A stretch of 64,000 bases of DNA from Pleurocapsa sp. PCC 7319 (lineage in GTDB: Bacteria; Cyanobacteriota; Cyanobacteriia; Cyanobacteriales; Xenococcaceae), in contig NZ_KB235922.1 of assembly GCF_000332195.1 (NCBI RefSeq), forward strand, positions 1,111,802 through 1,175,801, given 5' to 3'. The notes under the pieces are model-generated. The model was not told where the DNA came from. It saw nothing but the letters and a program-made list of their open reading frames with translations, and did not search any database. Positions 51,981 to 62,101 of the stretch are shown here, one piece after another. Each line of letters begins with the position of its first letter. The first letter of the stretch is position 1. Made by a program: the position numbers and the translations under genes.

Positions 51981-53300
51981 ATGACTAATTTTGATGCTAA
52001 GAATCCTCCCAAGTCAGAATTGATTGATACTTGTGTTCACTGTGGTTTTTGCCTTGCTACTTGTCCCAGTTATCGAGTAATTGGCAAAGAAATGGATTCT
52101 CCTAGAGGCAGAATCTATTTAATGGATGCCATTAATAAGGGTGAGGCAAAAATAGATGTAGCTACTTCGTCACATTTTGATTCTTGCCTGGGTTGTCTTG
52201 CTTGTGTGACTACCTGTCCTTCGGGAGTGCAATACGACCAATTAATTGCTGCTACTCGCCCTCAAATCGAAAGAAATCAGCCCCGCAGTTTGTCCGATAA
52301 ATTGATTAGGACTCTAATATTTAATTTATTTCCTTATCCTCATCGTTTACGCAAGCTACTACCCCCGTTGTGGCTATATCAAAAATCTGGCTTACAAAGG
52401 CTAGTACGCGATACAGGAATACTTAAAAAACTAACTCCCCGCATCGCAGCGATGGAGTCGATCTTACCTGCCATTTCAGCAGATTCCTGGCAAGATAATT
52501 TACCTGAGACCATACCCGCTCAAGGTGAAAAACGTTATCGTGTGGGCATGATTTTAGGCTGTGTCCAGCGACTATTCTTTTCTGATGTTAATGAAGCTAC
52601 CGTCAAGGTCTTAACTGCCAATGGTTGTGAGGTAGTGATTCCTCAGAGTCAAGGCTGCTGTGCTGCTTTACCTGCCCACCAAGGACAAGAAGCCCAAGCA
52701 CAAACTCTAGCCAGACAGATGATTGATAGCTTTATAGATCGGGATCTTGATGCGATTATTATTAATGCTGCTGGCTGTGGACATACCCTCAAAGAATATA
52801 GTCATATCTTAGGTGATGATCCAGAATACAAAGATAAAGCTCAAGAATTCTCCAACAAAGTCCAAGATGTTCAAGAATTTTTATCAGCCATAGAATTCAC
52901 CGCCAAACTGCATCCTTTAACTTCGGGAGAATTAAACGTTGTCTATCAAGATGCTTGTCATCTGTTGCATGGGCAAAAAATTAGTTTACAACCTCGCCAA
53001 TTATTGAAAAAAATTCCTGGTGTAAAATTGAGAGAACCTATTGATGCCAGCTTATGCTGTGGTAGCGCAGGAATCTACAATATGTTGCAACCAGAAACAG
53101 CTGATGAATTAGGAAAGCAAAAAGTGCGTAATTTATTAAATACTGGGGCAAGTTTAATTGCCTCTCCTAATCCCGGTTGTTCTCTACAAATTAAAAAACA
53201 TTTAGAAGAAAAAAATTCCACAATTAGTTTATTACATCCTATAGAACTCTTAAATTATTCCATCCAGGGTCAGCAAATTTCAGTTACACCTACTAGTTAA
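51981..53300 (+). CDS. glcF: Glycolate oxidase iron-sulfur subunit GlcF
   Basis: 439 residues. Two [4Fe-4S] motifs are visible: CVHCGFCLATCPSYRV (about 17-32) and CLGCLACVTTCPSGVQY (about 69-85). Two CCG domains follow: GCCAALPAHQGQEAQA, and LCCGSAGIYNMLQPETADEL with NPGCSLQIKKHLEE. It passes electrons from the flavin subunits to the membrane chain during photorespiration. It forms the second gene of a glcE-glcF unit. Confidence 0.93.
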   Translation: MTNFDAKNPPKSELIDTCVHCGFCLATCPSYRVIGKEMDSPRGRIYLMDAINKGEAKIDVATSSHFDSCLGCLACVTTCPSGVQYDQLIAATRPQIERNQPRSLSDKLIRTLIFNLFPYPHRLRKLLPPLWLYQKSGLQRLVRDTGILKKLTPRIAAMESILPAISADSWQDNLPETIPAQGEKRYRVGMILGCVQRLFFSDVNEATVKVLTANGCEVVIPQSQGCCAALPAHQGQEAQAQTLARQMIDSFIDRDLDAIIINAAGCGHTLKEYSHILGDDPEYKDKAQEFSNKVQDVQEFLSAIEFTAKLHPLTSGELNVVYQDACHLLHGQKISLQPRQLLKKIPGVKLREPIDASLCCGSAGIYNMLQPETADELGKQKVRNLLNTGASLIASPNPGCSLQIKKHLEEKNSTISLLHPIELLNYSIQGQQISVTPTS

Positions 53301-53351
53301 ACAAGCAGTAAAATGCTTATTAATAGTTAATCGGAGAAATATAGATTTTAC

Positions 53352-54086
53352 TTACGATGTGAAATATGCTAGTAATGTTCCTAGAGTTAAAAATCCCAAG
53401 ATTACTAAAACACCAAATTGCTGCAGAAAGTTAATCCTTCTGGTTAAGTAATCTACACGATTACTAAGATAGTAAAGTTGCTTTTCTAAACTTGCATATT
53501 TATCTGCCAAATGATCTCTGCTAGAGCTAGTTCTTCTGTGTCTTCCATTACTATAATGAGTACGACTTTTAGTCTGCGTGCTAGATTCGCCTCCTAAGTT
53601 CTCTAACACCTGAGACTGCTTAAGCATTATCGATTTTAATTGTTCCAGCTCTTGAGAGTCAAACTGTGATTTACTAGCATTATGAAGATAATTTTCTAGT
53701 AGTCCGGGTCCTAACTGAAAATACCCTTTGTAAGCAGAATAAATTGCATTAACCATTTCTTTAGCAGGGGTGTTTTTTAAGAGATATCCTTTAGCACCGA
53801 CTTGTAAAGCCGTATTTAGATATGCATCCTCGTTGTGAACACTAATAATTAACACCTTGGTATCAATAAACTGTTCTGAAATAATTTTAGTAGCTGTTAA
53901 ACCATCTAATATGGGCATTTCAATGTCCATCAAAACAATGTCGGGTCGATGCATCTTAACCTGATCTAATGCTTCCTGACCATCACCAGCACAACCAATT
54001 ATCTCTAGGCTTGATTCGGACTCTAGGTGACTTCTCAGAATTTCTTGAACGGTTTTTTGATCATCTACTATTAAGACTGTGATCAT
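53352..54086 (-). CDS. receiver-domain protein with C-terminal transmembrane helix (paralogue)
   Basis: 244 residues with the same layout as 39937-40698. Receiver motifs: VLIVDDQKTVQEILRSHL, DIVLMDIEMPILDGLTA, VLIISVHNED and LLKNTPA. A Ser/Arg/His-rich linker near residues 165-195 precedes a heptad-like stretch (YASLEKQLYYLSNRVDYLTR), and the C-terminus is the helix FGVLVILGFLTLGTLLAYF. No DNA-binding domain is seen. The shared segment GLLxxYLxNxS between receiver and linker shows the two are paralogues. Confidence 0.86.
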   Translation of the reverse strand: MITVLIVDDQKTVQEILRSHLESESSLEIIGCAGDGQEALDQVKMHRPDIVLMDIEMPILDGLTATKIISEQFIDTKVLIISVHNEDAYLNTALQVGAKGYLLKNTPAKEMVNAIYSAYKGYFQLGPGLLENYLHNASKSQFDSQELEQLKSIMLKQSQVLENLGGESSTQTKSRTHYSNGRHRRTSSSRDHLADKYASLEKQLYYLSNRVDYLTRRINFLQQFGVLVILGFLTLGTLLAYFTS

Positions 54087-54565
54087 TTGAATAAATATAT
54101 ATTAAGCCAAGTTGGTATTTAAAAATATAGAACTAATTAAAAAGCTCAACATCAGTGTTTACACGGAACAATAAGTGTTTTTACAGGAAATAGCAGTATC
54201 ATGCATCACTAATATATATATTAAATTACTATTTTAGAAAAAAGATTATATATACTTATGCGCCTACTAGTCAAGTACACTTTTGTATCTCATTAAACTA
54301 CTAAATTATCGATCTTAGGCGTATTTAATATATCTAAATACCACTAAATATATCCACTGAATATATAATGATCTTTAATTTAGTTTAGGTATTACTGCTA
54401 TTAAAATTAGACTTTGTAATATTCAACAAATATTTAATTAAAATGTTAGGAAATGATGACTTATTTGAAGTTTTATTTGGTTATAGTTTGTTATAAATAG
54501 TGTTGATAATGTAACTGCATTTTATCAGATATAAAAAAGTTTTTGTTTGTAAATTTAAAGATTTA
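54087..54565. other. very A/T-rich divergent intergenic region
   Basis: About 480 bp without ORFs, extremely A/T-rich with many TATA-like sequences. It presumably holds the promoters of the receiver protein (leftward) and the VOC protein (rightward). No operator palindrome stands out. Confidence 0.5.
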
Positions 54566-54937
54566 ATGAGTTTTGATTATTCGTCTATTTTTATTACTAT
54601 TGGTACCAATGATATTCAGTATTTGGTTGATTTTTATAGTCAGCTGTTACAACAAAAACCAAATATTTATCGTCCATTAGTTTATGCTGAATTTAAATTA
54701 AAAAACCTACGTATCGGTATTTTTAAACCCAAACCAGAGCATCAAGCTGAGTTTCATAATTTAGGTAGTAGTATAAGCATTTGCCTAGAAGTTGAGGATT
54801 TAGATCAAGCGATCGCCACTTTGACTGAGATGGGTTATCCTCCACCAGGAAAGATAATTGAAGCTTCTCATGGTAAAGAGATTTATGCCTACGATCCAAC
54901 AGGTAATCGTTTGATTGTACATCAGTCTGTGAGCTAA
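54566..54937 (+). CDS. VOC (glyoxalase/bleomycin-resistance fold) protein
   Basis: 123 residues: one pair of beta-alpha-beta-beta-beta modules. ITIGTNDIQYLVDFYSQLLQ opens the first. SSISICLEVEDLDQAIATLT begins the second, which ends YAYDPTGNRLIVHQ. These are small metal enzymes or binding proteins; possible metal ligands are Glu and His residues but the set is incomplete. The substrate is unknown. Confidence 0.85.
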   Translation: MSFDYSSIFITIGTNDIQYLVDFYSQLLQQKPNIYRPLVYAEFKLKNLRIGIFKPKPEHQAEFHNLGSSISICLEVEDLDQAIATLTEMGYPPPGKIIEASHGKEIYAYDPTGNRLIVHQSVS

Positions 54938-55076
54938 GAACTGAAACAAACGTGAGTTCGATAAGTCCAAAATTGACTAGTTTTGAGAGAGGGAATGAGC
55001 AATCGGGAATCGGGAACAGCTTATTCTTTCATTTCTATTATTAAAGAATTAAACAAAGTTGATTGTCGTCAATAAC

Positions 55077-55104
55077 AAAAACCAGGAATGTCTAGTATTC
55101 CTGG
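55077..55104 (-). terminator. Rho-independent terminator of rplY
   Basis: On the reverse strand the 8-bp stem CCAGGAAT / ATTCCTGG with a 7-base loop is followed by TTTTTG. It lies about 65 bp after the rplY stop. Confidence 0.87.
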
Positions 55105-55170
55105 TAATTATTACCCATAGTAGGCTATTAATTAGATATCAAACCTTTAGCTCAAAAGCTAATTTTGAGT

Positions 55171-55803
55171 TTATTCAGACGCTATTACTGATTCTGCTGA
55201 TTGTTCTATTACTTCTGTTACTCCCATCTCTTCAGTCTCGGTAACAGGCTTCGCTGGTAAAACAACAGAAATAACGGTTCGTTCTGGATCGTCGAGGATA
55301 GTAACCCCTTCTGGTACTACTACTTCTCCTAAGTGTAGAAGACTACCAATTTCAAAATTGGTAACATCAATTTCAATGGATTCAGGAATACTATCGGCAG
55401 CACACAAAATATTTAATTCAGTCATAATTTGTTCAACAATCCCCCCTTCCTTGCTACCAGCTGCTTTACCTAGCAGTACGACAGGAACAACGATCTCCAC
55501 CTGTTGCTTGGCGGAAACGGTAAAGAAACTGAGATGATTGAGAGTTCTTTTCCAGGGATGAGCTTGTACTTCCCTAATTAACGCCTTGCCTTGCCAAGAA
55601 ATATCTGGAATCTTAACATCAACTAAAGTGTTGTTGATCGCTGCATTTCTAAGCAATATCTGAGCTTCCTTAGCTGGAATAGTTAGGGATATGGAATTAG
55701 CTCCATCATGACCGTATAAAGCAGCGGGGATAAGTCCTTCGCGACGTAATGCTCTGGGCTTACTCCCTTCTGGTCTAGTTTTACATTCAACTGTGATATT
55801 CAT
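55171..55803 (-). CDS. rplY: 50S ribosomal protein L25/Ctc
   Basis: 210 residues, the long Ctc (TL5) form. The N-terminal 5S-rRNA-binding domain includes TRPEGSKPRALRREGLIPAA and the YGHDGANSISLTIP segment. The C-terminal beta domain has NILCAADSIPESIEIDVTN and GSLLHLGEVVVPEGVTIL. It binds 5S rRNA in the large subunit and is often stress-induced. It lies 71 bp downstream of purA and is cotranscribable. Confidence 0.94.
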   Translation of the reverse strand: MNITVECKTRPEGSKPRALRREGLIPAALYGHDGANSISLTIPAKEAQILLRNAAINNTLVDVKIPDISWQGKALIREVQAHPWKRTLNHLSFFTVSAKQQVEIVVPVVLLGKAAGSKEGGIVEQIMTELNILCAADSIPESIEIDVTNFEIGSLLHLGEVVVPEGVTILDDPERTVISVVLPAKPVTETEEMGVTEVIEQSAESVIASE

Positions 55804-55874
55804 AAAGTTTAATTGGTTTGGTAGTAACTAAGATGGTTGAAAATTGAATTAAAATTTTCTCTAGATAGCATTAG

Positions 55875-57227
<1,353 letters not shown>

Positions 57228-57339
57228 CTAAAGTTTACACAAACTACTATTATGGTTATCTGCAGTACATGATGTCAACTAATTGTTAGCTAAAAAGCAA
57301 AGGAGAGATTGACATACTCTACAACTAAGCTAACGCTAT

Positions 57340-57785
57340 AGTTGCAGAATCTTGAAGGTAGAAGATTCTACGTCGCTCAAATTATTCTGAATGCGATTCA
57401 GAATACGCGACTCTACGGACACACCAATTACGGTGTCATGCTGGCACTGTCAAGGCAACCCTACTTTCTCATCCCGAAAGACTTGAAGCTACTTTTTTTC
57501 TATCAACTTATGTTTAATTTACTCACTAACCAGTATCTATTTCAGACCCCTGACTGTCGCCCGTTCTCCATTACAGAGGGCTGCATAAGCGGTTGTGTCT
57601 CAGGTATTTCACCTGTACTTAAGTTAGGTCAACGCATTTTAGTTAATCAAACTATTATACTGAAGACCTCGCTCCCCAATCCCAAAAGCAAAGTGTTGGC
57701 GGGGTTCCCCCGCATAAAGCTCTTGCTGCCTAGGACCAAGCACTACATACTCAATACACTTCGTTGCGGGGGTTTCCCCTGTTAT
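57340..57785 (+). other. hairpin-rich block upstream of pyrC
   Basis: The block has successive strong inverted repeats. One is a nested stem: GTCGC (57373-57377) with GCGAC (57108 positions on: 57408-57412), enclosing ATTCTGAAT / ATTCAGAAT (57385-57393 with 57397-57405). Others are ACACC / GGTGT (57422-57437), CAGGT / ACCTG near 57601, GCGGGG / CCCCGC near 57699, and a GCGGGGG..CCCC near 57767. A 163-codon frame (57342-57833) crosses it but shows no protein family and ends in TGATG at the pyrC start. Confidence 0.6.
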
Positions 57786-57832
57786 AGAAAGTGTCGTGGT
57801 GCTATGGTCGCAGTACCCTTGGAGGAAATCTG

Positions 57833-59104
57833 ATGGAATTACTGCAACAGGTAAGAGTAATTGACCCCAATCAAAAACTGGATCGCTTGGCTGATATATT
57901 AATTGTTGAGGGAAAAATTAATGCGATCGCCGAACAAATCACGGATTATCCGTCTCCAACTCAAATCTTTCCAGGGAATAACCTAATTTTAGGAACGGGA
58001 TTGGTAGACTTATATAGCCACAGTGGAGAGCCAGGAAATGAAACCAGAGAGACCTTATTAGATTTAGCTCATGGGGCGGCGGCGGGCGGTTTTACTCAGG
58101 TCGGGATCTTACCAGATACTGTTCCTCGGATTGACAACGCCGATATTGTAGCTGCTATTACTCATAAAAATCAGCACTTTAATCGTTCTGAGCAACAGTT
58201 ATCTCAATTAAATTTTTGGGGAGCAATTTCTCCCGGTGCAGCGGTTAAAAAGATGAACCAACTAGGGGAAATGAAATCAGGGGTAATTGGTTTTAGCGAC
58301 CAGTATAATTTGGTCAATTTAAATCTACTCAAGCAGGTATTAGAATATGTTCAGCCTTGGCAAAAACCTCTAGCGATCGCTTTAAATCAAAATGAATTAA
58401 CTGGGGATGGAGTAGTCCGAGAAGGTTTAGCTTCTATTCGCTATGGTATGTCAGGAAATCCTAGTTATTCTGAGGCCGCAATTATTGCGGCGGTCTTAGA
58501 AATCGTGGCTGAAATTCCCACTCCAATCCATATTATGCGAGTCTCGACTAAAAGAGGAGTAGAGCTAATCGCCGATGCCAAAGCAAGAGGTGTTCCCGTA
58601 ACTGCCAGTACTACCTGGATGCACTTATTGTGGGACAGTGACTCTGTAGAAAGCTACGATCCTAATTTACGCCTTGACCCGCCATTAGGTGATCGAGCAG
58701 ATCAAACGGCATTAATTGAGGGTTTAAAACAAGGAATTATTGATGCGATCGCTATCGATCACCAAGCTTTTACTTATGAAGAAAAAACTGTTCCCTTTGC
58801 CCTAGCTCCACCAGGGGTAATGGGTTTGGAACTGGCTCTACCTTTGTTATGGCAAGGATTAGTGGCATCAGGCAAATTATCAGTCTTAGAATTATGGCAA
58901 GCTTTGAGTAGTCGTCCTCGCCGATGTTTACACCAAGAACCTAAAGCGATCGCTCCTGAACAAGTAGCAGATTTAGTTCTCTTCGATCCTCAACAAACTT
59001 GGTTGGTCAATCAAGATAACCTAAAATCTCCTGCGGCTAATACTCCTTATTACAACCAACAAATTCAAGGCAAAGTAATAAAAACTTGGATCAGTAATCA
59101 GTAA
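57833..59104 (+). CDS. pyrC: Dihydroorotase-family protein (PyrC'-like, metal site altered)
   Basis: 423 residues from the ATG at 57833, with GGAGGA about 7 bases upstream. The amidohydrolase opening is GTGLVDLYSHSGEPGNETRE where active enzymes have D-x-H-x-H; the first His is Tyr here. Other metal-ligand regions are also unusual: VTASTTWMHLL replaces the xxPHHL type, and DAIAIDHQAFTYEEK replaces DHAPH. Length and position suggest the pyrimidine pathway, but catalysis may be lost, with a structural role beside PyrB, as in PyrC' of pseudomonads. The stop lies inside a heptamer repeat. Confidence 0.85.
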   Translation: MELLQQVRVIDPNQKLDRLADILIVEGKINAIAEQITDYPSPTQIFPGNNLILGTGLVDLYSHSGEPGNETRETLLDLAHGAAAGGFTQVGILPDTVPRIDNADIVAAITHKNQHFNRSEQQLSQLNFWGAISPGAAVKKMNQLGEMKSGVIGFSDQYNLVNLNLLKQVLEYVQPWQKPLAIALNQNELTGDGVVREGLASIRYGMSGNPSYSEAAIIAAVLEIVAEIPTPIHIMRVSTKRGVELIADAKARGVPVTASTTWMHLLWDSDSVESYDPNLRLDPPLGDRADQTALIEGLKQGIIDAIAIDHQAFTYEEKTVPFALAPPGVMGLELALPLLWQGLVASGKLSVLELWQALSSRPRRCLHQEPKAIAPEQVADLVLFDPQQTWLVNQDNLKSPAANTPYYNQQIQGKVIKTWISNQ

Positions 59105-59118
59105 TCAGTAATCAGTAA
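59091..59118 (+). repeat. heptamer repeat TCAGTAA x4 across the pyrC stop
   Basis: Four perfect TCAGTAA units at 59091-59118. The pyrC stop codon TAA (59102-59104) lies within the array, so the last codons (ISNQ) are encoded by it. Confidence 0.9.
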
Positions 59119-59196
59119 TCCTTTCAAGGCTAATGTTACTTGCCTGAACAATTTGGGCATGATAGGGAAGTAATACCCGCGATTGTAACCATTGGG

Positions 59197-61383
59197 ATGC
59201 CTAATCAGGAACTAGCAGAGATTTTGCAGCAGCAAAATTCTCTCTTAAACCGAGTAGAAATAGTATTAGCCGAAAATCAACAACTGAGAACAAAATTTCA
59301 AGAATTAACTGAAAGAGAAGAGCGTTTTCGCCAGATTGCAGAAAATGTTCGAGAAGTTTTTTTTGTCATTTCAGCCAAGACAGACGAAATACTATATATT
59401 AGCCCTACCTACGAAAAAGTCTGGGGTCGCACCTGCCAAAGTTTATATGAAGATCCTCAGTCTTGGTTATTTGCGATTCATCCTGAAGATTCTTATAGAG
59501 CGATCGCTACTATTGAAACCCAATTTAGAACAGGGGATGATTTTGAAGAAGAATATCGCATCATTCGCCCCGATCAGTCAATTTGTTGGGTCAGGGTGCG
59601 AGCTTTTCCGGTGACAGATGTTATGGGTAAAGTTAATCGCTTTGTGGGCATTGCCGAGGATATAACTAAGCGTCGAGAAGCCGAAGAAGCACTTAAAAAA
59701 AGCGAAGAACAATTTCGTCTCACCTTTGAAATGGCTCCGATTGGCATGGCAATTAGTACTCTTACAGGTGAATTTCAACGGGTAAATCAAGCTTTATGCG
59801 ATGCTCTCGGATATACCCAAGAAGAATTACTCAAATTATCTTTTGCCGAAATTAGTCATCCAGAAGATTGTCAAAAACATCGAGCCCTGGAAGATAAATT
59901 AATCCAGGGTGAAGAGTCGGACTTCCAAATCGAAAAACGTTATCTGGCAAAAGATGGTCGTATAGTTGATACCCTCTTAAAAGTAGTGATTGTACGTGAT
60001 GCTGAGGGCAAACCATTGCATTTTAACAATCAAATCGTGGATATTACCGAACGTAAATATATGGAGAAGCAATTACTTCATGATGCTCTTCATGATGCTC
60101 TTACTGGATTGCCTAATCGGGCTTTATTCATGGATCGTTTAGAGCGACAGCTTAAAAGAAGTCAAAATCAGGAAAATTACTTGTTTGCAGTTTTATTTTT
60201 AGATCTTGACCGTTTTAAAGTAGTTAACGATAGTGTTGGTCATTTGATAGGAGATAAGCTCCTGATCGAAATTGCCTCTCGTTTAGAAAAATCTGTTGCT
60301 CCCACAGATACTGTAGCTCGCTTGGGCGGTGATGAATTTACCATCCTGTTAGAAAATATTTCGAGCAAGTCTGAAGCCACTCTTGTTGCCGAAAGCATCT
60401 ATCAAACTCTAACCTTCCCCTTTAACATCGAAGGTTACGAGCTATTTACTTCCGCTAGCATTGGTATTGCTCTCTCTTCTCAAGGATATGAAACACCGCA
60501 GGATATTTTGCGGGATGCCGATCTTACTATGTATAGTGCTAAAGAACAAGGGAAAGCCCGTTATGAAGTCTTTGATTGTTCTCTGCGCGATCGCGCTTTA
60601 CAAAGATTAGAATTAGAAACCGACTTGAGACGAGCCCTAGAACGACAAGAATTTGAAGTTTATTATCAGCCAATCACTTCATTACAATTGGGTATTTTAT
60701 CTGCTTTTGAAGCACTGGTCAGATGGAAACATCCCACTAAAGGTTACATTAAACCAGACAATTTTATTCCCCTGTGTGAAGAAACAGGTTTAATTGTGCC
60801 TTTGGGTAGTTGGTTATTACGAGAAGCCTGCCAAACTGCCCGCAATTGGCAGCTAAAATATCCCGATCATCCACCGATCCGCATGAGCGTTAATCTTTCT
60901 GGTCAACAATTCCGCGAGCCACATTTAATTGAAGAAATTGACAGCGTTCTTAAGGAAACTGGCTTAGAAGGTAAATTTTTAAAGCTAGAAATTACCGAGA
61001 GTATTCTAATCGATAATCTGGAGACTGTTACCGAAATTATTTTAAACCTGAGAAAAAGACAAATTCAGTTTAGTATCGATGATTTTGGCACAGGATATTC
61101 TTCTTTAAGCTATTTACACCGTTTCCCAGTAGATACAATTAAAATAGACCGTTCTTTTGTGAGTCAAATGCAAGCAGATGGGGATAATTCAGCAATTGTG
61201 AAAGCGATTATTACCTTAGCTCATATGTTAGATATGGATGTGATTGCAGAAGGGATTGAAACTACCTCTCAATTAGCTCAACTCAGATTACTGCAATGTG
61301 AATATGGACAAGGTTTCTTCTTCTCTAAACCTCTTAATCAAGAACAAGCTGAGGCTTTGATTGCTAGCTCCCCAAAATGGTAA
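59197..61383 (+). CDS. PAS-PAS-GGDEF-EAL cyclic-di-GMP regulator
   Basis: 728 residues from the ATG at 59197; a TTG at 59140 would add 19. An N-terminal coiled stretch leads to two PAS domains (about 50-170 and 175-295, with FVGIAEDITKRREAEEALKK and IVDITERKYMEKQ as PAC ends). The diguanylate cyclase domain has an intact GGDEF in ARLGGDEFTILLENI. The phosphodiesterase domain has an intact EAL in SAFEALVRWKHP and IDDFGTGYSSLSYLHRF. Both catalytic motifs are present, so synthesis and hydrolysis of c-di-GMP are possible. No membrane segment is seen. It follows pyrC with a short gap. Confidence 0.93.
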   Translation: MPNQELAEILQQQNSLLNRVEIVLAENQQLRTKFQELTEREERFRQIAENVREVFFVISAKTDEILYISPTYEKVWGRTCQSLYEDPQSWLFAIHPEDSYRAIATIETQFRTGDDFEEEYRIIRPDQSICWVRVRAFPVTDVMGKVNRFVGIAEDITKRREAEEALKKSEEQFRLTFEMAPIGMAISTLTGEFQRVNQALCDALGYTQEELLKLSFAEISHPEDCQKHRALEDKLIQGEESDFQIEKRYLAKDGRIVDTLLKVVIVRDAEGKPLHFNNQIVDITERKYMEKQLLHDALHDALTGLPNRALFMDRLERQLKRSQNQENYLFAVLFLDLDRFKVVNDSVGHLIGDKLLIEIASRLEKSVAPTDTVARLGGDEFTILLENISSKSEATLVAESIYQTLTFPFNIEGYELFTSASIGIALSSQGYETPQDILRDADLTMYSAKEQGKARYEVFDCSLRDRALQRLELETDLRRALERQEFEVYYQPITSLQLGILSAFEALVRWKHPTKGYIKPDNFIPLCEETGLIVPLGSWLLREACQTARNWQLKYPDHPPIRMSVNLSGQQFREPHLIEEIDSVLKETGLEGKFLKLEITESILIDNLETVTEIILNLRKRQIQFSIDDFGTGYSSLSYLHRFPVDTIKIDRSFVSQMQADGDNSAIVKAIITLAHMLDMDVIAEGIETTSQLAQLRLLQCEYGQGFFFSKPLNQEQAEALIASSPKW

Positions 61384-62101
61384 CTTCTGAATTAATTAAT
61401 AACTGATGTTTCGCACTAATTACTCTATTAAGACTGGGAAAGCGCACCGCCCTGTCTGAGAAAATCTCAGACTTAAGAACAGAGCAAGAGCGATCGCATC
61501 TTAGGCAAAAAATCTATTTATTACAAAACTGTATGTCTCCTGAAGTGATACCTGGAGTTATCGATTTTATCTTCCAAGCAGATCAAGCTTTCCAAAAATT
61601 TGCTGCTGCGGAAATGAACCTAATTCAATCAACTGATTTCAGCTTAGACCTGCCAGAATCTTCTTGATTATAGCGATCGCCTAACTGTTCTTCCCGTTAC
61701 TACTGGATTCAGAATTAAACTTAAATATTTAACCGTAATTCTTCAACTAAGTTTGTTTCAATCATTGCCCTTTCTGCTAATAGTAAATATGACACTTTCA
61801 AAGGCTTGTTTAGTATATTAAAACTCATTGACACCGTCATCTTGGAATTTCATAAAAACTGGTTAATTAATTATAAAATATGAAATCTAAGTATATTTAA
61901 TGATGCCATTTAATATGTAATTTAAATAATATTTAAATATAGGTTTACTACACTAAATCATTGACAATTGACCTGAATATATTTTATTAAAAGCTTATTG
62001 ATAAAGTTGATCAACTCTAAAAAAGTCAATAATTTGTTGAATTCCCTATTCGTGAAAAGAGAAAAATACAAAAGTATTTGAATTATCAAAGCAATATAAT
62101 T
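61384..62101. other. intergenic stretch with MITE-type half end and A/T-rich promoter region
   Basis: A CTGATGTTTCGCAC sequence (61403) resembles one end of the MITE at 48638. Downstream, besides the small frame listed separately, there is only A/T-rich DNA that probably drives the large repeat protein at 62102. Confidence 0.5.
61533..61667 (+). CDS. short ORF, probably a truncated protein
   Basis: 44 residues from the ATG at 61533, starting [20 protein letters not shown], ending DLPESS. The same frame stays open upstream for 35 more codons without a start and reads as a coiled coil ([20 protein letters not shown]). This suggests the 3' end of an older gene that lost its start. No domain is recognised. 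Confidence 0.4.
   Translation: MSPEVIPGVIDFIFQADQAFQKFAAAEMNLIQSTDFSLDLPESS

Noticed and set aside
57342..57833. 163-codon forward frame ending at the pyrC start
   Set aside because: No recognisable protein pattern, weak TTG start, and it crosses several strong hairpins; treated as non-coding.
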